Shown: positions 30,116-40,268 of the stretch, piece by piece
Layout: every line of letters begins with the position of its first letter
Position numbering within the stretch: position 1 is the stretch's first letter
NCBI RefSeq assembly: GCF_000764495.1
Contig: NZ_JRLB01000038.1
Location: 1 to 64,000 of the forward strand
DNA from: Nitrincola sp. A-D6
GTDB taxonomy: Bacteria > Pseudomonadota > Gammaproteobacteria > Pseudomonadales > Balneatricaceae
DNA: 64,000 bases
Direction: 5' to 3'
Made by a program: the position numbers and the translations under genes
Notes under the pieces: model-generated
What the model saw: the letters and a program-made list of their open reading frames with translations, nothing else
Databases searched by the model: none
What the model was told of the DNA's origin: nothing

Positions 30116-31147
30116 CAGTCAATAGACTCTGTTTTTTGCTCAGTTTTTTTACGCGTGGCCAAAGGATGGTAATCCGAAACAAGATACACAGGCCGCGCCT
30201 TCACTTCAGAGAAAATCCGCGCCACATATTCACCCAACACTCCTACTGAGAGCAACTGCATACCACCCAGAAAACCGATACCAGCCACCAGTGTCGGCCA
30301 ACCGGCACATCGACGCCCAGATCATTGTTCTCAGCACGACGATGACCGCATAAGCGATTGCCAGAAAGGAGATTCCGGCTCCAATAAACATCCAGATTCG
30401 CAAAGGCGTACTGCTGAAAGCGGTAATGCCTGTCAGGGCCAGGGAGGAAAGGCGACGGATTCCAAAAGAGGTTTGTCCACTGAAGCGAGGCGCAACCTGA
30501 AAGGGTACACCGATGCTACGAAACCCGACCCAGGCAAACAGCCCTTTCATCATCCGCTTGCGCTCTGGCAAGGCCCGCAAGGCACGTACAACTTTGGCAT
30601 CCATCATGCGGAAGTCACCGGCATCAGCCTGAATCTCAACATCGGCACTCTGGCTGAGCATATGGTAAAAAAAGCCAGTCATCCGGCGCTTGATCGGGTG
30701 TTCATCTGATCGATCTGAACGTATCCCGTAGATCATGTCGTAGCCTTCCAGCCAATGCTGATAAAAGACTTCAAGCACATCCACCGGGTGCTGCATATCG
30801 GAATCCATCAGAATCACAAGGTCCGAATCAGCATGATCAAGACCAGCGCTCATAGCCGCTTCTTTACCGAAATTTCGCGATAGTCGGATCAATGACACCG
30901 GATACTGCTCAGCCAATTGGATCGCTACGGCTGAAGTAGCATCTCGACTGCCATCATCCACCACCAGCACTTCAAATCGACTGGATAAGCGTGGAAGATA
31001 TTCGCAGAGCAACGGAATCATCTCTCGCAGATTGTCGGCTTCATTGTAAGCCGGCAAAATACAGGTGATGGACGGGGGCAGCTCCATCTTACGCGGCGTT
31101 AACGATGGATCCGATTCCGATGTATGTTGTGTTATTTTTTCGGGCAT
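30115..31147 (-). CDS. GT2 polyprenyl-phosphate glycosyltransferase, GtrB/ArnC-like (frameshifts near 30302 and 30317)
   Basis: Adds a sugar to undecaprenyl phosphate at the inner membrane. GT-A domain: SITCILPAYNEADNLREMIP, VLVVDDGSRDATS, ILMDSDMQHP (DxD) and RMMKGLFAWVGFR. Two C-terminal TM helices follow (MFIGAGISFLAIAYAVIVVL and the repaired one). Two losses 15 bp apart, GGGG to GGG near 30317 and CCGGGTTGG to CCGGTTGG near 30302, disrupt the tail; repair gives WGVDVPGWPTLVAGIGFLGG and a stop overlapping GtrA. Start ATG 31147 chosen over TTG 31165. Sugar unknown; with the deacetylase neighbour, an N-acetylhexosamine is inferred. Confidence 0.87.
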
Positions 31148-31235
31148 TGTTCTATCCAGTTTCAAGTCCTACAGACTTAGAGAGTTAATGGTAAACTATA
31201 TCTTTGAATTGCGCACCGGATAGCCAGCAAATCCT

Positions 31236-32530
31236 ATGATAAGTCGTTATATTTACACTCTTGTATTGCATCTGTTATTGCCATCAATCCTGGTCCGCTT
31301 ATGGTTCCGCGGGCGACGCGCGCCAGCTTATCGGCAGCGCTGGACAGAGCGTCTGGGATTTACCCCACCACTTGTTTCCTCTACTGCACCACTATGGATT
31401 CATGCCGTTTCAGTCGGCGAAGTGCAAGCAGTCGCCACGCTGGTCAGGCGCTTTCTGCAGCAACACCCGGAAATCCCGGTACTCATCACCACCATGACAC
31501 CGACCGGGGCTGACCGGGTCAGGCAACTGTTCGGTGACCAGGTATCGCACCGTTACTGCCCCTACGATCTGCCCTGGGCCATGAGCCGTTTTATTAACAT
31601 CACCCGACCACGCGCTTGCGTCATAGTGGAAACCGAACTCTGGCCTAACTTCTTAAGACAATGCCAGCGCCAACAGATTCCAACGTTATTAGCCAATGCG
31701 CGTTTATCGGAACGCTCTGCACGCGGCTATGCCCGCTTTGCTGGCCTGACCCGTGACATGCTGAGCCGGCTCAGCCGGGTCGCCGTTCAGGATCACTCAG
31801 ATGCTGAGCGCTTCAAGGCGCTTGGCCTGGACCCAGACCGGCTCAAGGTCATCGGCAGCATCAAATTTGATGTGGAGATCAATCCACAATGGGCCGAAGA
31901 TGCTCAGCAACTTCGACAGCACTGGGGCGCCGCACGCCCGGTATTCCTGGCAGCCAGTACGCATGATGTTGAAGAGTCCCAGCTTTTGGCAAGCCTGCCG
32001 GAGCTACTGGCTGCCTACCCTGATGTATTGATTGTGCTAGTGCCCCGTCATCCCGAACGTTTTGATACAGTTGCCCAGTTATGTCAGGAATCAGGCCTAT
32101 CCCATGTCAGACGTAGCCAGAGTGCCCTGCCGATTGCCACTACACAGGTCTATCTGGCCGATACCATGGGCGAGCTGATGTCCTTCTGTAGTGCCGCTGA
32201 CATCGTCTTTGTCGGTGGTTCACTGATTGAACGGGGTGGACACAATCCATTGGAACCAGCCTTATTAGGTAAACCGATAATTACCGGCTTACATACCTTT
32301 AATTTCGCCGCCATCACCCAAGGACTGGCTTCGGCTGGCGCACTGGTTCAGGTTAGCAATACCAAGCCGTAGTGACACAAGTGCAGCATTGGCTGAGCAA
32401 TCCAGAAAATGCCGCCCAAGCCGGACAAGCCGCCCAGCACTTTGTTACCAGCCATGCTGGCGCACTCAATCGACTTGAAGCGGAACTGGAAGCACTGCTG
32501 AACACACCACCTAATCAGTCACACGAATAG
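31236..32530 (+). CDS. waaA: Kdo transferase (frameshifted near 32365)
   Basis: Adds Kdo from CMP-Kdo to lipid IVA at the inner membrane. N-terminal membrane anchor (about 4-20), then WIHAVSVGEVQAVATLV, FVETELWPN-like VETELWPNFLRQC, and GGSLIERGGHNPLEPALLGK in the sugar-nucleotide domain. The end is shifted: NTKP-stop should read NTKAVVTQVQHWLSNPENAA after restoring an A (CCAAAGCC). Repaired length 431. The last 16 bp overlap the converging ArnT-like gene. Divergent from the GT2-GtrA-deacetylase operon. Confidence 0.93.
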
Positions 32531-34002
32531 GCAGGCGCCACCACAGCCCAATGTAACTGTAAAGGCGCTGCCGAACCCATCGGCCAGTCCAAGGCTAGCG
32601 CCCCCTGTGCAGCAATAGTACCCAGCCAAGCCAAATCTGTGGGCACTTCATCACCCTGTTGCCAAATGAGCAGTGCCCCGGATTGCGCTAAACGCTCCTC
32701 ATCAATCCACGGGCTGTATTCCAGGCGCCCATCAATCAACACCGACGGCTGAGTGGATGCCCGCAACGCCATCAATCCACCCAGCCAGTACTCAGATGCG
32801 ACAATATCCAACGGGCAGTCTGTGTGCTCGGTCCAGATACGCTCCATCTCAACCGCCATAGCCTTATCCGGCCAACCTATGCGTGAAGGCTTGTCCTTCA
32901 GATAGGGTAGCAAGCTCATATCTACCAAGCGCAACAACACCAGCAGTAGCACCATCACCCAGGTATTTCGCAGTAGCTTTTTCTGCCGCAGCGCGGGCAG
33001 TGGCGTCATTAACCAGGCCGCCAGCAACAGACCTGACAAGTTCCACATGGGCGTACCCCACATATCCCGCAACCCGGTCCCCGTTAAGCCAGCACCCAAT
33101 GCGGTCAGCAGCGCTGGCCCCAAGCCCAGACATAGCAAGAACCATTTGTTCTGTGAGTCGGTCTGATCACGACACCAGAGCGAGCGAGTGAAAAAGCCAG
33201 AGGCGGCCAGCAACAGCAATAAGGGCAGATGATCGAGTAGCTGCACCAGCAAAAATTTAAGTGGGCCAAGTAGATGAGCCTCAAGTCCGAGCGCACCGCC
33301 GGAGCGTTTTTCAGCATAGGCCAGTGGTAAAAAATCATGCTGAACAAGCCATAACAGATGCGGCAAGAAAATCGCACCCATTAACAATACACCGCTCCAG
33401 AGCGGCCAGTGTAATAGCTGTTTCCTGGTCTCACGCTGCGTCAGCAGGTGTAAAAACATCGCTGCTAACAGCACTACGATTACATACTTGGTCAGTAAAC
33501 CCAGGCCAACACAAAGGCCCAATAGCAGCCAATGGCGGTAACGCCCATCAGTAATAGCGCAGTGATAAAAATAAGTGGCCGCCGCCCAGAAAGGCATTTG
33601 TGCGATATTGTGATTGTATTCCGGTGTTGGCCAAGTGAAGTAATAGACGCCGAGTAGAAGCAAAGTTCCTAACGCAGCCTTTTCACGACTCAGTAAGCGT
33701 AAACCCAGCAACCAAACAAACAACAGTGTAACTAATAGGGTCAACTGGCTAAGCAGAAAAGGCCCCAGATCAGCCAAGGCCAACCAGGAGATCTGTACCA
33801 GCCAGGCGGGAAGCGGCGGATGCTTGTAATAGCCCCACTGCCATTCTTGTCCCCAGAATAACCCTTCCACCACATCCAGTGGCAAACTGTAGGCTACCAG
33901 CCAGGGCAGTAATGTCCAGAGAAGCGCATTGACCAGCAGTAACAACCAGACTTTGCTGGCGGTTTCACCCAGCGCAGACAAACCTTTCATCGACCCCATC
34001 AC
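32515..34002 (-). CDS. ArnT/PMT-family lipid A glycosyltransferase (GT39/GT83)
   Basis: 495-residue polytopic membrane protein with about 10-12 helices. The first periplasmic loop carries acidic DVVEGLFWGQEWQWGYYKHP then PPLPAW, typical of PMT_2 enzymes that take sugars from polyprenyl phosphate. A soluble C-terminal part (about 370-495) follows. Placed beside msbA and waaA and near a GT2/GtrA/deacetylase set, it is the likely enzyme that puts the sugar on lipid A (like LgmB or FlmK). ArnT proper is longer, and no Ara4N synthesis genes are visible. Confidence 0.82.
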   Translation of the reverse strand: MMGSMKGLSALGETASKVWLLLLVNALLWTLLPWLVAYSLPLDVVEGLFWGQEWQWGYYKHPPLPAWLVQISWLALADLGPFLLSQLTLLVTLLFVWLLGLRLLSREKAALGTLLLLGVYYFTWPTPEYNHNIAQMPFWAAATYFYHCAITDGRYRHWLLLGLCVGLGLLTKYVIVVLLAAMFLHLLTQRETRKQLLHWPLWSGVLLMGAIFLPHLLWLVQHDFLPLAYAEKRSGGALGLEAHLLGPLKFLLVQLLDHLPLLLLLAASGFFTRSLWCRDQTDSQNKWFLLCLGLGPALLTALGAGLTGTGLRDMWGTPMWNLSGLLLAAWLMTPLPALRQKKLLRNTWVMVLLLVLLRLVDMSLLPYLKDKPSRIGWPDKAMAVEMERIWTEHTDCPLDIVASEYWLGGLMALRASTQPSVLIDGRLEYSPWIDEERLAQSGALLIWQQGDEVPTDLAWLGTIAAQGALALDWPMGSAAPLQLHWAVVAPAYSCD

Positions 34003-34005
34003 CCA

Positions 34006-35759
34006 CTAAGGATTAAATTGCATATTGTAAAGGCGCGCATAACTGCCCCCTTGCGCCAGCAGCTCGGCATGATTGCCCTGCTCGATCACCACACCGTTCT
34101 CCATAACCAGAATGCGGTCAGCGCGTTCTATCGTCGATAATCGGTGCGCAATCACCAGCGTGGTTCTATCCTTAACCACATGTTCAAGTGCGGTTTGAAT
34201 ATAGCGCTCCGATTCTGTATCTAAAGCGGATGTTGCCTCATCCAGTATCAACAGAGGGGCGTCCTTGAGAATCGCCCGTGCTATGGCAATACGCTGACGC
34301 TGCCCACCCGATAGCAACAAGCCATTTTCACCAACCAGGGTATTCAGCCCCAAAGGTAAACGATCCGCAAATTCTGACACCATGGCGGCATCTGCTGCCG
34401 CACGAATGGCGTCATCAGAGGCTCCCGCCAACGCACCATAGGCAATATTTTCAGCAATACTGCCTTCAAACAACACCACATGCTGATTTACCAAGGCTAT
34501 CTGGCTGCGCAGACTGTCGAGTGTATAGTAGGAGAGTGGGCGATCATCCAGCAGAATTTCACCATCAACCACATCATAAAAACGCGGCAGCAAACCGGCA
34601 AGCGTCGACTTACCGCTGCCTGAGCGCCCTACCAGCGCGATCGTTTCACCCGGCTCAATACGAAAGCTGACCTGCTTTAAAGCGGGTTCATCACTCTGGG
34701 GTAGGTAAAAGAAACTGACTTAAACTCGACACGTCCGTTAGCGGTTACCAGCTCTTCTGAACCGGTATTACTTTCCGGCAACTCATCAAATAGTGTAAAA
34801 AAGCTTTCTGCTGCGGCAATACCTTTTTGTATCGTGCTGTTAATTTCAGTCAATTGACGGATAGGCTTGGCCATTAACGAAGCCGCTGAGATAAAAGCAA
34901 TAAACTGGCCCGTCGTCATAGACGCAACCAATGCCGGTGACATGGCAATATAGGTCAACAACGCCACCACAGCCGCTACCAGCATCTGTACCACTGGTGT
35001 GGTGATCGACTGGGTAACTACCATCTTCATAAACTGACGCCGGTTACGCTCAGATACGCGATTGAAGCGGGTACGTTCAGCCTCGGCACCGCCAAATATA
35101 CGTACAACCTGATAACCTTTGATTGCTTCTGATGCCGCTGAAGAAATATCGCCTACCGAGTTTTGAATGCCGTGACTGAGACGACGCAGGCGCTTGGAAG
35201 CCAGCGCAACCACGCCACCCACCAAGGGTGCCACCACCACAAACAACATAGTCAACTTCCAGTTAAGGAACAACATATAACCAAACAAGCCAACTACTGT
35301 GAGCCCTTCTCGCACAGCGGTTTTCAGAGCGTCGGTTGCCGCTCCCGTCACCTGTTCTACATTGTAAGTCAGACGCGACAATAGCTCCGCCGAAGTATGC
35401 TGCTGATAAAAAGCACAGGGTAGCACCAATAAATGATCAAACATCTGACAACGCAGACGACTGACGACAGCACGGGCAACATAAGAAAACCCATAGTTAC
35501 CCAGCAGCGTCCCTATACCCCGAACAAAAAAGATCGCAATGATCGCCAGCGCCAACCAGATGCGATGATCTAAATTGCCTTTTTCAACCGCATCGATGAA
35601 GTGCTCCAGCCATTTGGCCGCCGCTGTCTGGGAACCGGCATAGAGCACAAAACCGCTAAACGCGAGTATAAACATCGGCCAGTGTCCACGCACATAACTA
35701 AGCAAGCGTTTGTACACATCCCAACCCGATGCAACCTGAATATTTGTATTTTTCTGCAT
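34006..35759 (-). CDS. msbA: Lipid A export ABC transporter MsbA (frameshifted near 34700)
   Basis: Homodimeric flippase for lipid A-core across the inner membrane. N-terminal TM domain of about 330 residues (GWDVYKRLLSYVRGHWPMF start, six helices), then an ATPase domain with FEGSIAENIAYGAL, signature LLSGGQRQRIAIARAIL and Walker B LLILDEATSALDTESE. The frame breaks near 34700, where TACCCCCAGAGT reads TACCCCAGAGT; repair gives FTYPQSDEPALKQVSF leading to Walker A. Corrected length 584. The ArnT-like gene follows by 3 bp, linking export and modification. Confidence 0.94.
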
Positions 35760-35854
35760 ACTTCTCTCTTAGCGGTGACTCATACAAAAGCCGTAGTATA
35801 ACTGCACACGCCACAGATATCAGGTTAGAATGTAGCATCTTTTGTTCTGAATCA

Positions 35855-36811
35855 GTGAAACAGCCCGTGGCAGCCAACGATAACTTCCTGCAGATACTGA
35901 AACAACCCAGCCTCTGGCCAACACTAACCTGGGTGGGTTTGCTGCGATTGCTTGTCTACCTTCCGTATCGCTGGCAACTGCGTATTGGCGCCGGATTTGG
36001 CTGGCTACTCAGCCACCTCGCCCGCGAGCGCCGCCACGTCACCCACACTAACTTGCACCTGTGCTTCCCTGGCCTCAATGCAACTCAGCATCAAAAAATG
36101 TTCCGTGATGTATTTCGCCATAACGGCATAGGCATAATGGAAGCTGCCATGGCCTGGTGGGCACCGGAATCATGGTTCAAGCAGCGCGTGACGCTAAAAG
36201 GCCGCGAACACCTGGATACCGCGCTCGCCCAAGGCAAGGGTGTGATCATGCTTGGTGCGCACTTTTCAACCCTGGATCTGGGCGGGTTGCTGTTCTCCTT
36301 TCACTACCCACTGAACACCCTTTACCGCCCCAACAACAACCCATTGCTTGATCGTATCATTTACAATGGACGGGCACGTTTCACCCATAATATCGACCGT
36401 TCTGACTTTCGTAGCGTGATCCGAAAATTGAAAAATAATGAGATTATCTGGTATGCGCCGGATCAGGACTTCGGCATGAAGCAGTCTGTATTTGTACCTT
36501 TTTTTGGTGTCCCTGCTGCTACATTAACGGCAACCACCCGGCTAGCAAAACTAAATGCTTCTCCCATCCTAATGCTCGCACAGCATCGCACCGAAAACGG
36601 CCAATACGAACTGGAACTTTACCCCGCCATAGAACCCTTTCCAACGGGCGACCTGCAAGAAGATGCCAGCCTGATCAACCGGGCTATCGAAACCGCTATA
36701 CGCAAAGACCCAGCTCAATATATGTGGGTTCATCGGCGCTTCAAGAGCCACCCCAAGGGTAAAAATTATCTGTACCGAAACCCGCCACAAACCGAGAGTA
36801 AAGTGCCATGA
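35855..36811 (+). CDS. Lipid A late acyltransferase, LpxL/LpxM family
   Basis: Adds a secondary acyl chain to Kdo2-lipid A. About 318 residues, one N-terminal hydrophobic stretch, catalytic HX4D motif GAHFSTLDLGG, LYRPNNNPLLDRII, WYAPDQDFGMKQSVFVPFFG and MWVHRRFKSHPKGKNYLY. Start GTG 35855 (KQPVAANDN) is chosen because earlier starts overlap the divergent msbA 5' region. Which secondary position it acylates cannot be told. ATGA overlap with the next GT4 gene. Confidence 0.9.
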   Translation: MKQPVAANDNFLQILKQPSLWPTLTWVGLLRLLVYLPYRWQLRIGAGFGWLLSHLARERRHVTHTNLHLCFPGLNATQHQKMFRDVFRHNGIGIMEAAMAWWAPESWFKQRVTLKGREHLDTALAQGKGVIMLGAHFSTLDLGGLLFSFHYPLNTLYRPNNNPLLDRIIYNGRARFTHNIDRSDFRSVIRKLKNNEIIWYAPDQDFGMKQSVFVPFFGVPAATLTATTRLAKLNASPILMLAQHRTENGQYELELYPAIEPFPTGDLQEDASLINRAIETAIRKDPAQYMWVHRRFKSHPKGKNYLYRNPPQTESKVP

Positions 36812-37854
36812 AAGTCATCCAGATCTGCGGTGCTCAACATGCTGGTGGTGCGGAAGCACACTTTCTGAGATTCTGTATTGAGCTGAACCTCTTTGAAGGC
36901 ATTGAGGTTATTGCACTGGTCCGCAAGGGGTCCTGGCTGGAAGAGCAACTATGCCATAGCAACATCAAAACCTATGCTCTGGGCTTTCGCTCCAGCTTTG
37001 ATCTGATCACCCGCTACCAGATCAAAAAAATCTCCCACCTGGAAAAAGCCGATATAATCCAATGCTGGATGAACCGAGCGGCCAGCCTGACCCCGAAAAG
37101 TAGCCACGGCGTCAAAATAGGTCGACTGGGCGGCTACTACGCCCTGAAAAACTATAAAAGTATGGACTGGTTGGTCGGTGCAACCGAGGATATATGCCAA
37201 CACATTCGAGAGGCAGGCTGGAACCCTGAGCGCCTTTCCTGCATACCCAACTTCGTTAACTTACCAGCGGCCAATGACCCGATAGTGTCCGAACGACTTA
37301 GAGATGAGATGGGATTAGCTGATAAAACGGTCATTATCACACCGGCCAGATTACATGGTGTCAAAGGATTGGATACCGCTATCGAGGCGCTCAAACTACT
37401 ACCAGAGCACTATGTATATCTGATTGTCGGCACCGGTCCAGAAGAAGCCAGCTTAAAACAACTCACAGAAACACTCGGTGTGCAGCAACGTGTGATCTTT
37501 ACCGGCTGGCAGAACAATATCTCTACCTTCTGTTATATCAGTGATATTTTCCTGGTGCCCTCGCGACATGAACCCTTTGGCAGCGTATTGCTGGAAGCCT
37601 GGTCACATCAGCTACCGCTGATAACCTCAGACTCTCAGGGAGCGCTTGCCATTACTGAACACAACCGCACCTGTTTGATGTATGAAAAACATAGCGCTAC
37701 AGCATTAAAAAATGCCGTAATGTCACTGGCAACTGATGAGAACCTTAAGCAGGCGTTGATCACGCAAGGCTATCAGGAGCTGCTTTCTCGTTACACGGCA
37801 GAGCCCGTGCTGAATCAATATATCGCCACCTACACACAAGTGGCGAGAGGCTAA
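36808..37854 (+). CDS. Glycosyltransferase family 4, probable LPS core
   Basis: 348 residues, GT-B fold. N-terminal QICGAQHAGGAEAHFLRF, then the GT4 donor region with TPARLHGVKGLDTAIEALK, LIVGTGPEEASLK, FTGWQNNISTFCYISDIFLV and the EX7E-like block SRHEPFGSVLLEAWSHQLPL. Cytoplasmic, likely acting on lipid A-core. Between an acyltransferase and a GT2 gene, 7 bp before the latter, so part of a core assembly operon. Resembles WaaG-like enzymes, but sugar and acceptor are unknown. Confidence 0.88.
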   Translation: MKVIQICGAQHAGGAEAHFLRFCIELNLFEGIEVIALVRKGSWLEEQLCHSNIKTYALGFRSSFDLITRYQIKKISHLEKADIIQCWMNRAASLTPKSSHGVKIGRLGGYYALKNYKSMDWLVGATEDICQHIREAGWNPERLSCIPNFVNLPAANDPIVSERLRDEMGLADKTVIITPARLHGVKGLDTAIEALKLLPEHYVYLIVGTGPEEASLKQLTETLGVQQRVIFTGWQNNISTFCYISDIFLVPSRHEPFGSVLLEAWSHQLPLITSDSQGALAITEHNRTCLMYEKHSATALKNAVMSLATDENLKQALITQGYQELLSRYTAEPVLNQYIATYTQVARG

Positions 37855-37861
37855 AAATCCT

Positions 37862-38638
37862 ATGGAAAAGCTGCCAATCAGCGTCATTATCATCACCCTG
37901 AATGAAGCCGACAGGATAACAGCGGCCATACGCAGTGTTATTGACTGGGTGGATGAGGTGGTGTTGATCGACTCAGGCAGCCAGGACAACACAGTTGAGC
38001 TGGCCAGCGAACTGGGTGCCCGGGTTATGTACAATGCCTGGCCGGGTTACGGACAGCAAAAACGTTTCGCGGAAGAACAGGCGCACAACGACTGGTTGCT
38101 CAATCTGGATGCCGATGAACGCGTAACGGAATCGCTCCGCAGCGAGATAGCCAAACATTTTGAGCAACCTCAAAAACTGGCTGATGGCTACCAGATCGCT
38201 ATACACGACATCATCTATCCCACCGAAGAACTGAACCCCAATACGCCCTACAAACCTGTACGTCTGTATCGAAAATCCAAAGGTCGCTATAGCGATAGCC
38301 CCGTGCATGATCGTGTAATCATGCAACCAGACAGCCAAGTGGAAAAACTACACGGCAAAATAGCCCATGCATCCATACGCAGCTTTGCCCACCGTGTTGA
38401 AAAAATGAACGCCTACTCTGATGCTCAGGTACAGGACATGGTCGACAAGGGCAGAAAGCCCTCTGTAGCACGTATCCTGCTTGAATTCTGGCTGTCGTTT
38501 ATTAAGCGCTACTTTTTCAAAGGTTATTGGCGTAAGGGGTTGATTGGCTATATTTATGCAATAAATTATGCCTATAGCCGTTTCCTAAGGCAGATAAAAC
38601 TATATGAGTATTATAAAAATAATCAAAAAAATAAATAA
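37862..38638 (+). CDS. GT2 glycosyltransferase, WaaE/KdtX-like LPS core enzyme
   Basis: 258 residues, GT-A fold: ISVIIITLNEADRITAAIRS, EVVLIDSGSQDNTVELA, NDWLLNLDADERVTESL (DxD) and VRLYRKSKGRYSDSPVHDRV, all close to the WaaE beta-1,4-glucosyltransferase family acting on heptose I. A basic, aromatic C terminus (RYFFKGYWRKGLIGYIYAIN) suggests membrane association. Base composition turns AT-rich in the last 60 bp. Its stop lies only 3 bp from the stop of the converging YrbL-like gene. Confidence 0.87.
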   Translation: MEKLPISVIIITLNEADRITAAIRSVIDWVDEVVLIDSGSQDNTVELASELGARVMYNAWPGYGQQKRFAEEQAHNDWLLNLDADERVTESLRSEIAKHFEQPQKLADGYQIAIHDIIYPTEELNPNTPYKPVRLYRKSKGRYSDSPVHDRVIMQPDSQVEKLHGKIAHASIRSFAHRVEKMNAYSDAQVQDMVDKGRKPSVARILLEFWLSFIKRYFFKGYWRKGLIGYIYAINYAYSRFLRQIKLYEYYKNNQKNK

Positions 38639-38641
38639 GCG

Positions 38642-39208
38642 TCAATCCAATACACTTTTACTATAAAAATCAAACAATCTTTTATTTCTTCTTTTAACTT
38701 TCAATAACCTAAAAAATCTGATTTTGCTTAGGGGAAGCCATTCTTTAATAGTTATAACTTTAGTATCACAAGAAACCAATTTCTCACCTTCATAATCTTT
38801 TACAATCAATAAATTTTCAGGATTAACCGCACAGGTAAGCAAAGCATCTTTTTCAAGCTGATTCATCATATTTTTAATTTGTAAAATGAATAATCGTGGT
38901 ATTTTTTTATCCCTGTATTGATCAAACAGATGAATTGGCTCGCTACCATCAACATTTGAAATTCTCTTAAACACCAGACCTTGACCAAAGTTTGTTTCCT
39001 CCACACCTATAAATGTTGGAAAAAAATCAAGACAGCCTGTGATTTTTGAATGAAACTCTAGCTCTCTATTATGAGGTGAATCGGCACAGTCACAATCTGA
39101 TTTATTTAAATGCTGAACCTTTATTACATAGTCGATATTATTTGGATGCAGGAAACACTTCCTGAACCGGCTTTTTCCAACAAGCTTAGCTGTACTTAAA
39201 TCTAACAT
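38642..39208 (-). CDS. YrbL-like protein (kinase-like fold) in the LPS locus
   Basis: 188 residues, AT-rich gene. The start LDLSTAKLVGKSRFRKCFLH, then DYVIKVQH (possible ATP-binding Lys), NRELEFHSKI, FFPTFIGVEET, GQGLVFKRI and CAVNPENLLIVKDY (catalytic-loop-like N) follow the YrbL/PhoP-regulated family, related to small kinases. Enteric YrbL is PhoP-activated and of unknown function. In this operon of glycosyltransferases it may phosphorylate a core sugar, like WaaP or WaaY. That is inference only. Confidence 0.72.
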   Translation of the reverse strand: MLDLSTAKLVGKSRFRKCFLHPNNIDYVIKVQHLNKSDCDCADSPHNRELEFHSKITGCLDFFPTFIGVEETNFGQGLVFKRISNVDGSEPIHLFDQYRDKKIPRLFILQIKNMMNQLEKDALLTCAVNPENLLIVKDYEGEKLVSCDTKVITIKEWLPLSKIRFFRLLKVKRRNKRLFDFYSKSVLD

Positions 39209-39236
39209 CTGGCCACTCCAATATAACCTATGTACT

Positions 39237-40268
39237 TCAACTATGCTTTACCTTCATCAAAATTTGTTCAAAATCAAGGAGTCTGTTGCTCATTAAATAA
39301 TATTGAGCACGCAAATATGCAGAGTTACGTATATCTGGCCATTGCTGCTTATTATTTATAGCTGTACTGATTTTTAAAGCTAAGCTTTGAGGTGAACCCG
39401 GCTCAGCCAGCCAGCCATCCACACCATCACGTATCTGACTGGCAGGCCCGGAAGCTGATGTTGATATTACCGGACAACCATAGGCCGCCGCTTCTAGCAC
39501 CACAATTCCGAACGGTTCATATCTTGAGGGTAAGACCGCAAGATCTATTTCCGACAACCATCCGGCAATCTCCTCTATCCAACCTGCAAAGTGGATATTC
39601 TCTAAAATCCCTAACTGTCCGGCCAGCTTTTGAATAGCCAACTGATCCGGTCCACTACCTGCAATATACAATTCCAGCGAAAAACTATCCTTTAACAAAG
39701 CCATTGCATGAAGTAAATCTTCCAACCCTTTTTCTTCATTCAAACGCCCGACAAAACCCAAACGTACTGGTGCAGTATCTTGCCGCTCAGTATAGGGTGG
39801 CAGCTCTGGTATATACTCTATTATATTTGGAAAAATACTGATTGCTTCACCTGCTCTTCCAGAGGATATAAAATTCTGTTTCATATCCTCGGTGAGCACA
39901 ACCAGATGATCAGCAGATTTGAATCTGTGGGTTTTATTACTATGAGAAAATGCCAAATGCGGGATGTTTAGCCCAAATGAAGCCCTGCCCAATATACTGG
40001 TTGCACGAGAATTGTGTGTAACAATCAAATCAGGAGCTATTTTTCTCAGCAACAGATGGCACCGAAGCCATGCACTTGGGCTATAGTATCCAGCACTTTT
40101 GAAGTCATGATGAGGCAGAGGATGATCTAACTCATTCAGAAATGGTGCCTGCCTGGGAAGCAACAGCTCAACCTGATGCCCCAAACCCAACATAGCCTTA
40201 GTCGCATTGATAAATGCACGCTCCAAGCCACCTTTTCTATCTGAATATAATGCATGCAATATTTTCAT
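39237..40268 (-). CDS. Glycosyltransferase family 4
   Basis: 343 residues, GT-B. Acceptor domain starts KILHALYSDRKGGLERAFIN; donor domain shows RLGFVGRLNEEKGLEDLLHA, LYIAGSGPDQLA, IHFAGWIEEIAGWLSEIDLA and SRYEPFGIVVLEAAAYGCPV (EX7E). Similar to WaaG/PimB-type enzymes. Base composition lies between the AT-rich neighbours and the rest of the chromosome. It overlaps the next upstream gene by 4 bp, so it is in one operon with the MptE-like and ligase genes. Confidence 0.87.
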   Translation of the reverse strand: MKILHALYSDRKGGLERAFINATKAMLGLGHQVELLLPRQAPFLNELDHPLPHHDFKSAGYYSPSAWLRCHLLLRKIAPDLIVTHNSRATSILGRASFGLNIPHLAFSHSNKTHRFKSADHLVVLTEDMKQNFISSGRAGEAISIFPNIIEYIPELPPYTERQDTAPVRLGFVGRLNEEKGLEDLLHAMALLKDSFSLELYIAGSGPDQLAIQKLAGQLGILENIHFAGWIEEIAGWLSEIDLAVLPSRYEPFGIVVLEAAAYGCPVISTSASGPASQIRDGVDGWLAEPGSPQSLALKISTAINNKQQWPDIRNSAYLRAQYYLMSNRLLDFEQILMKVKHS

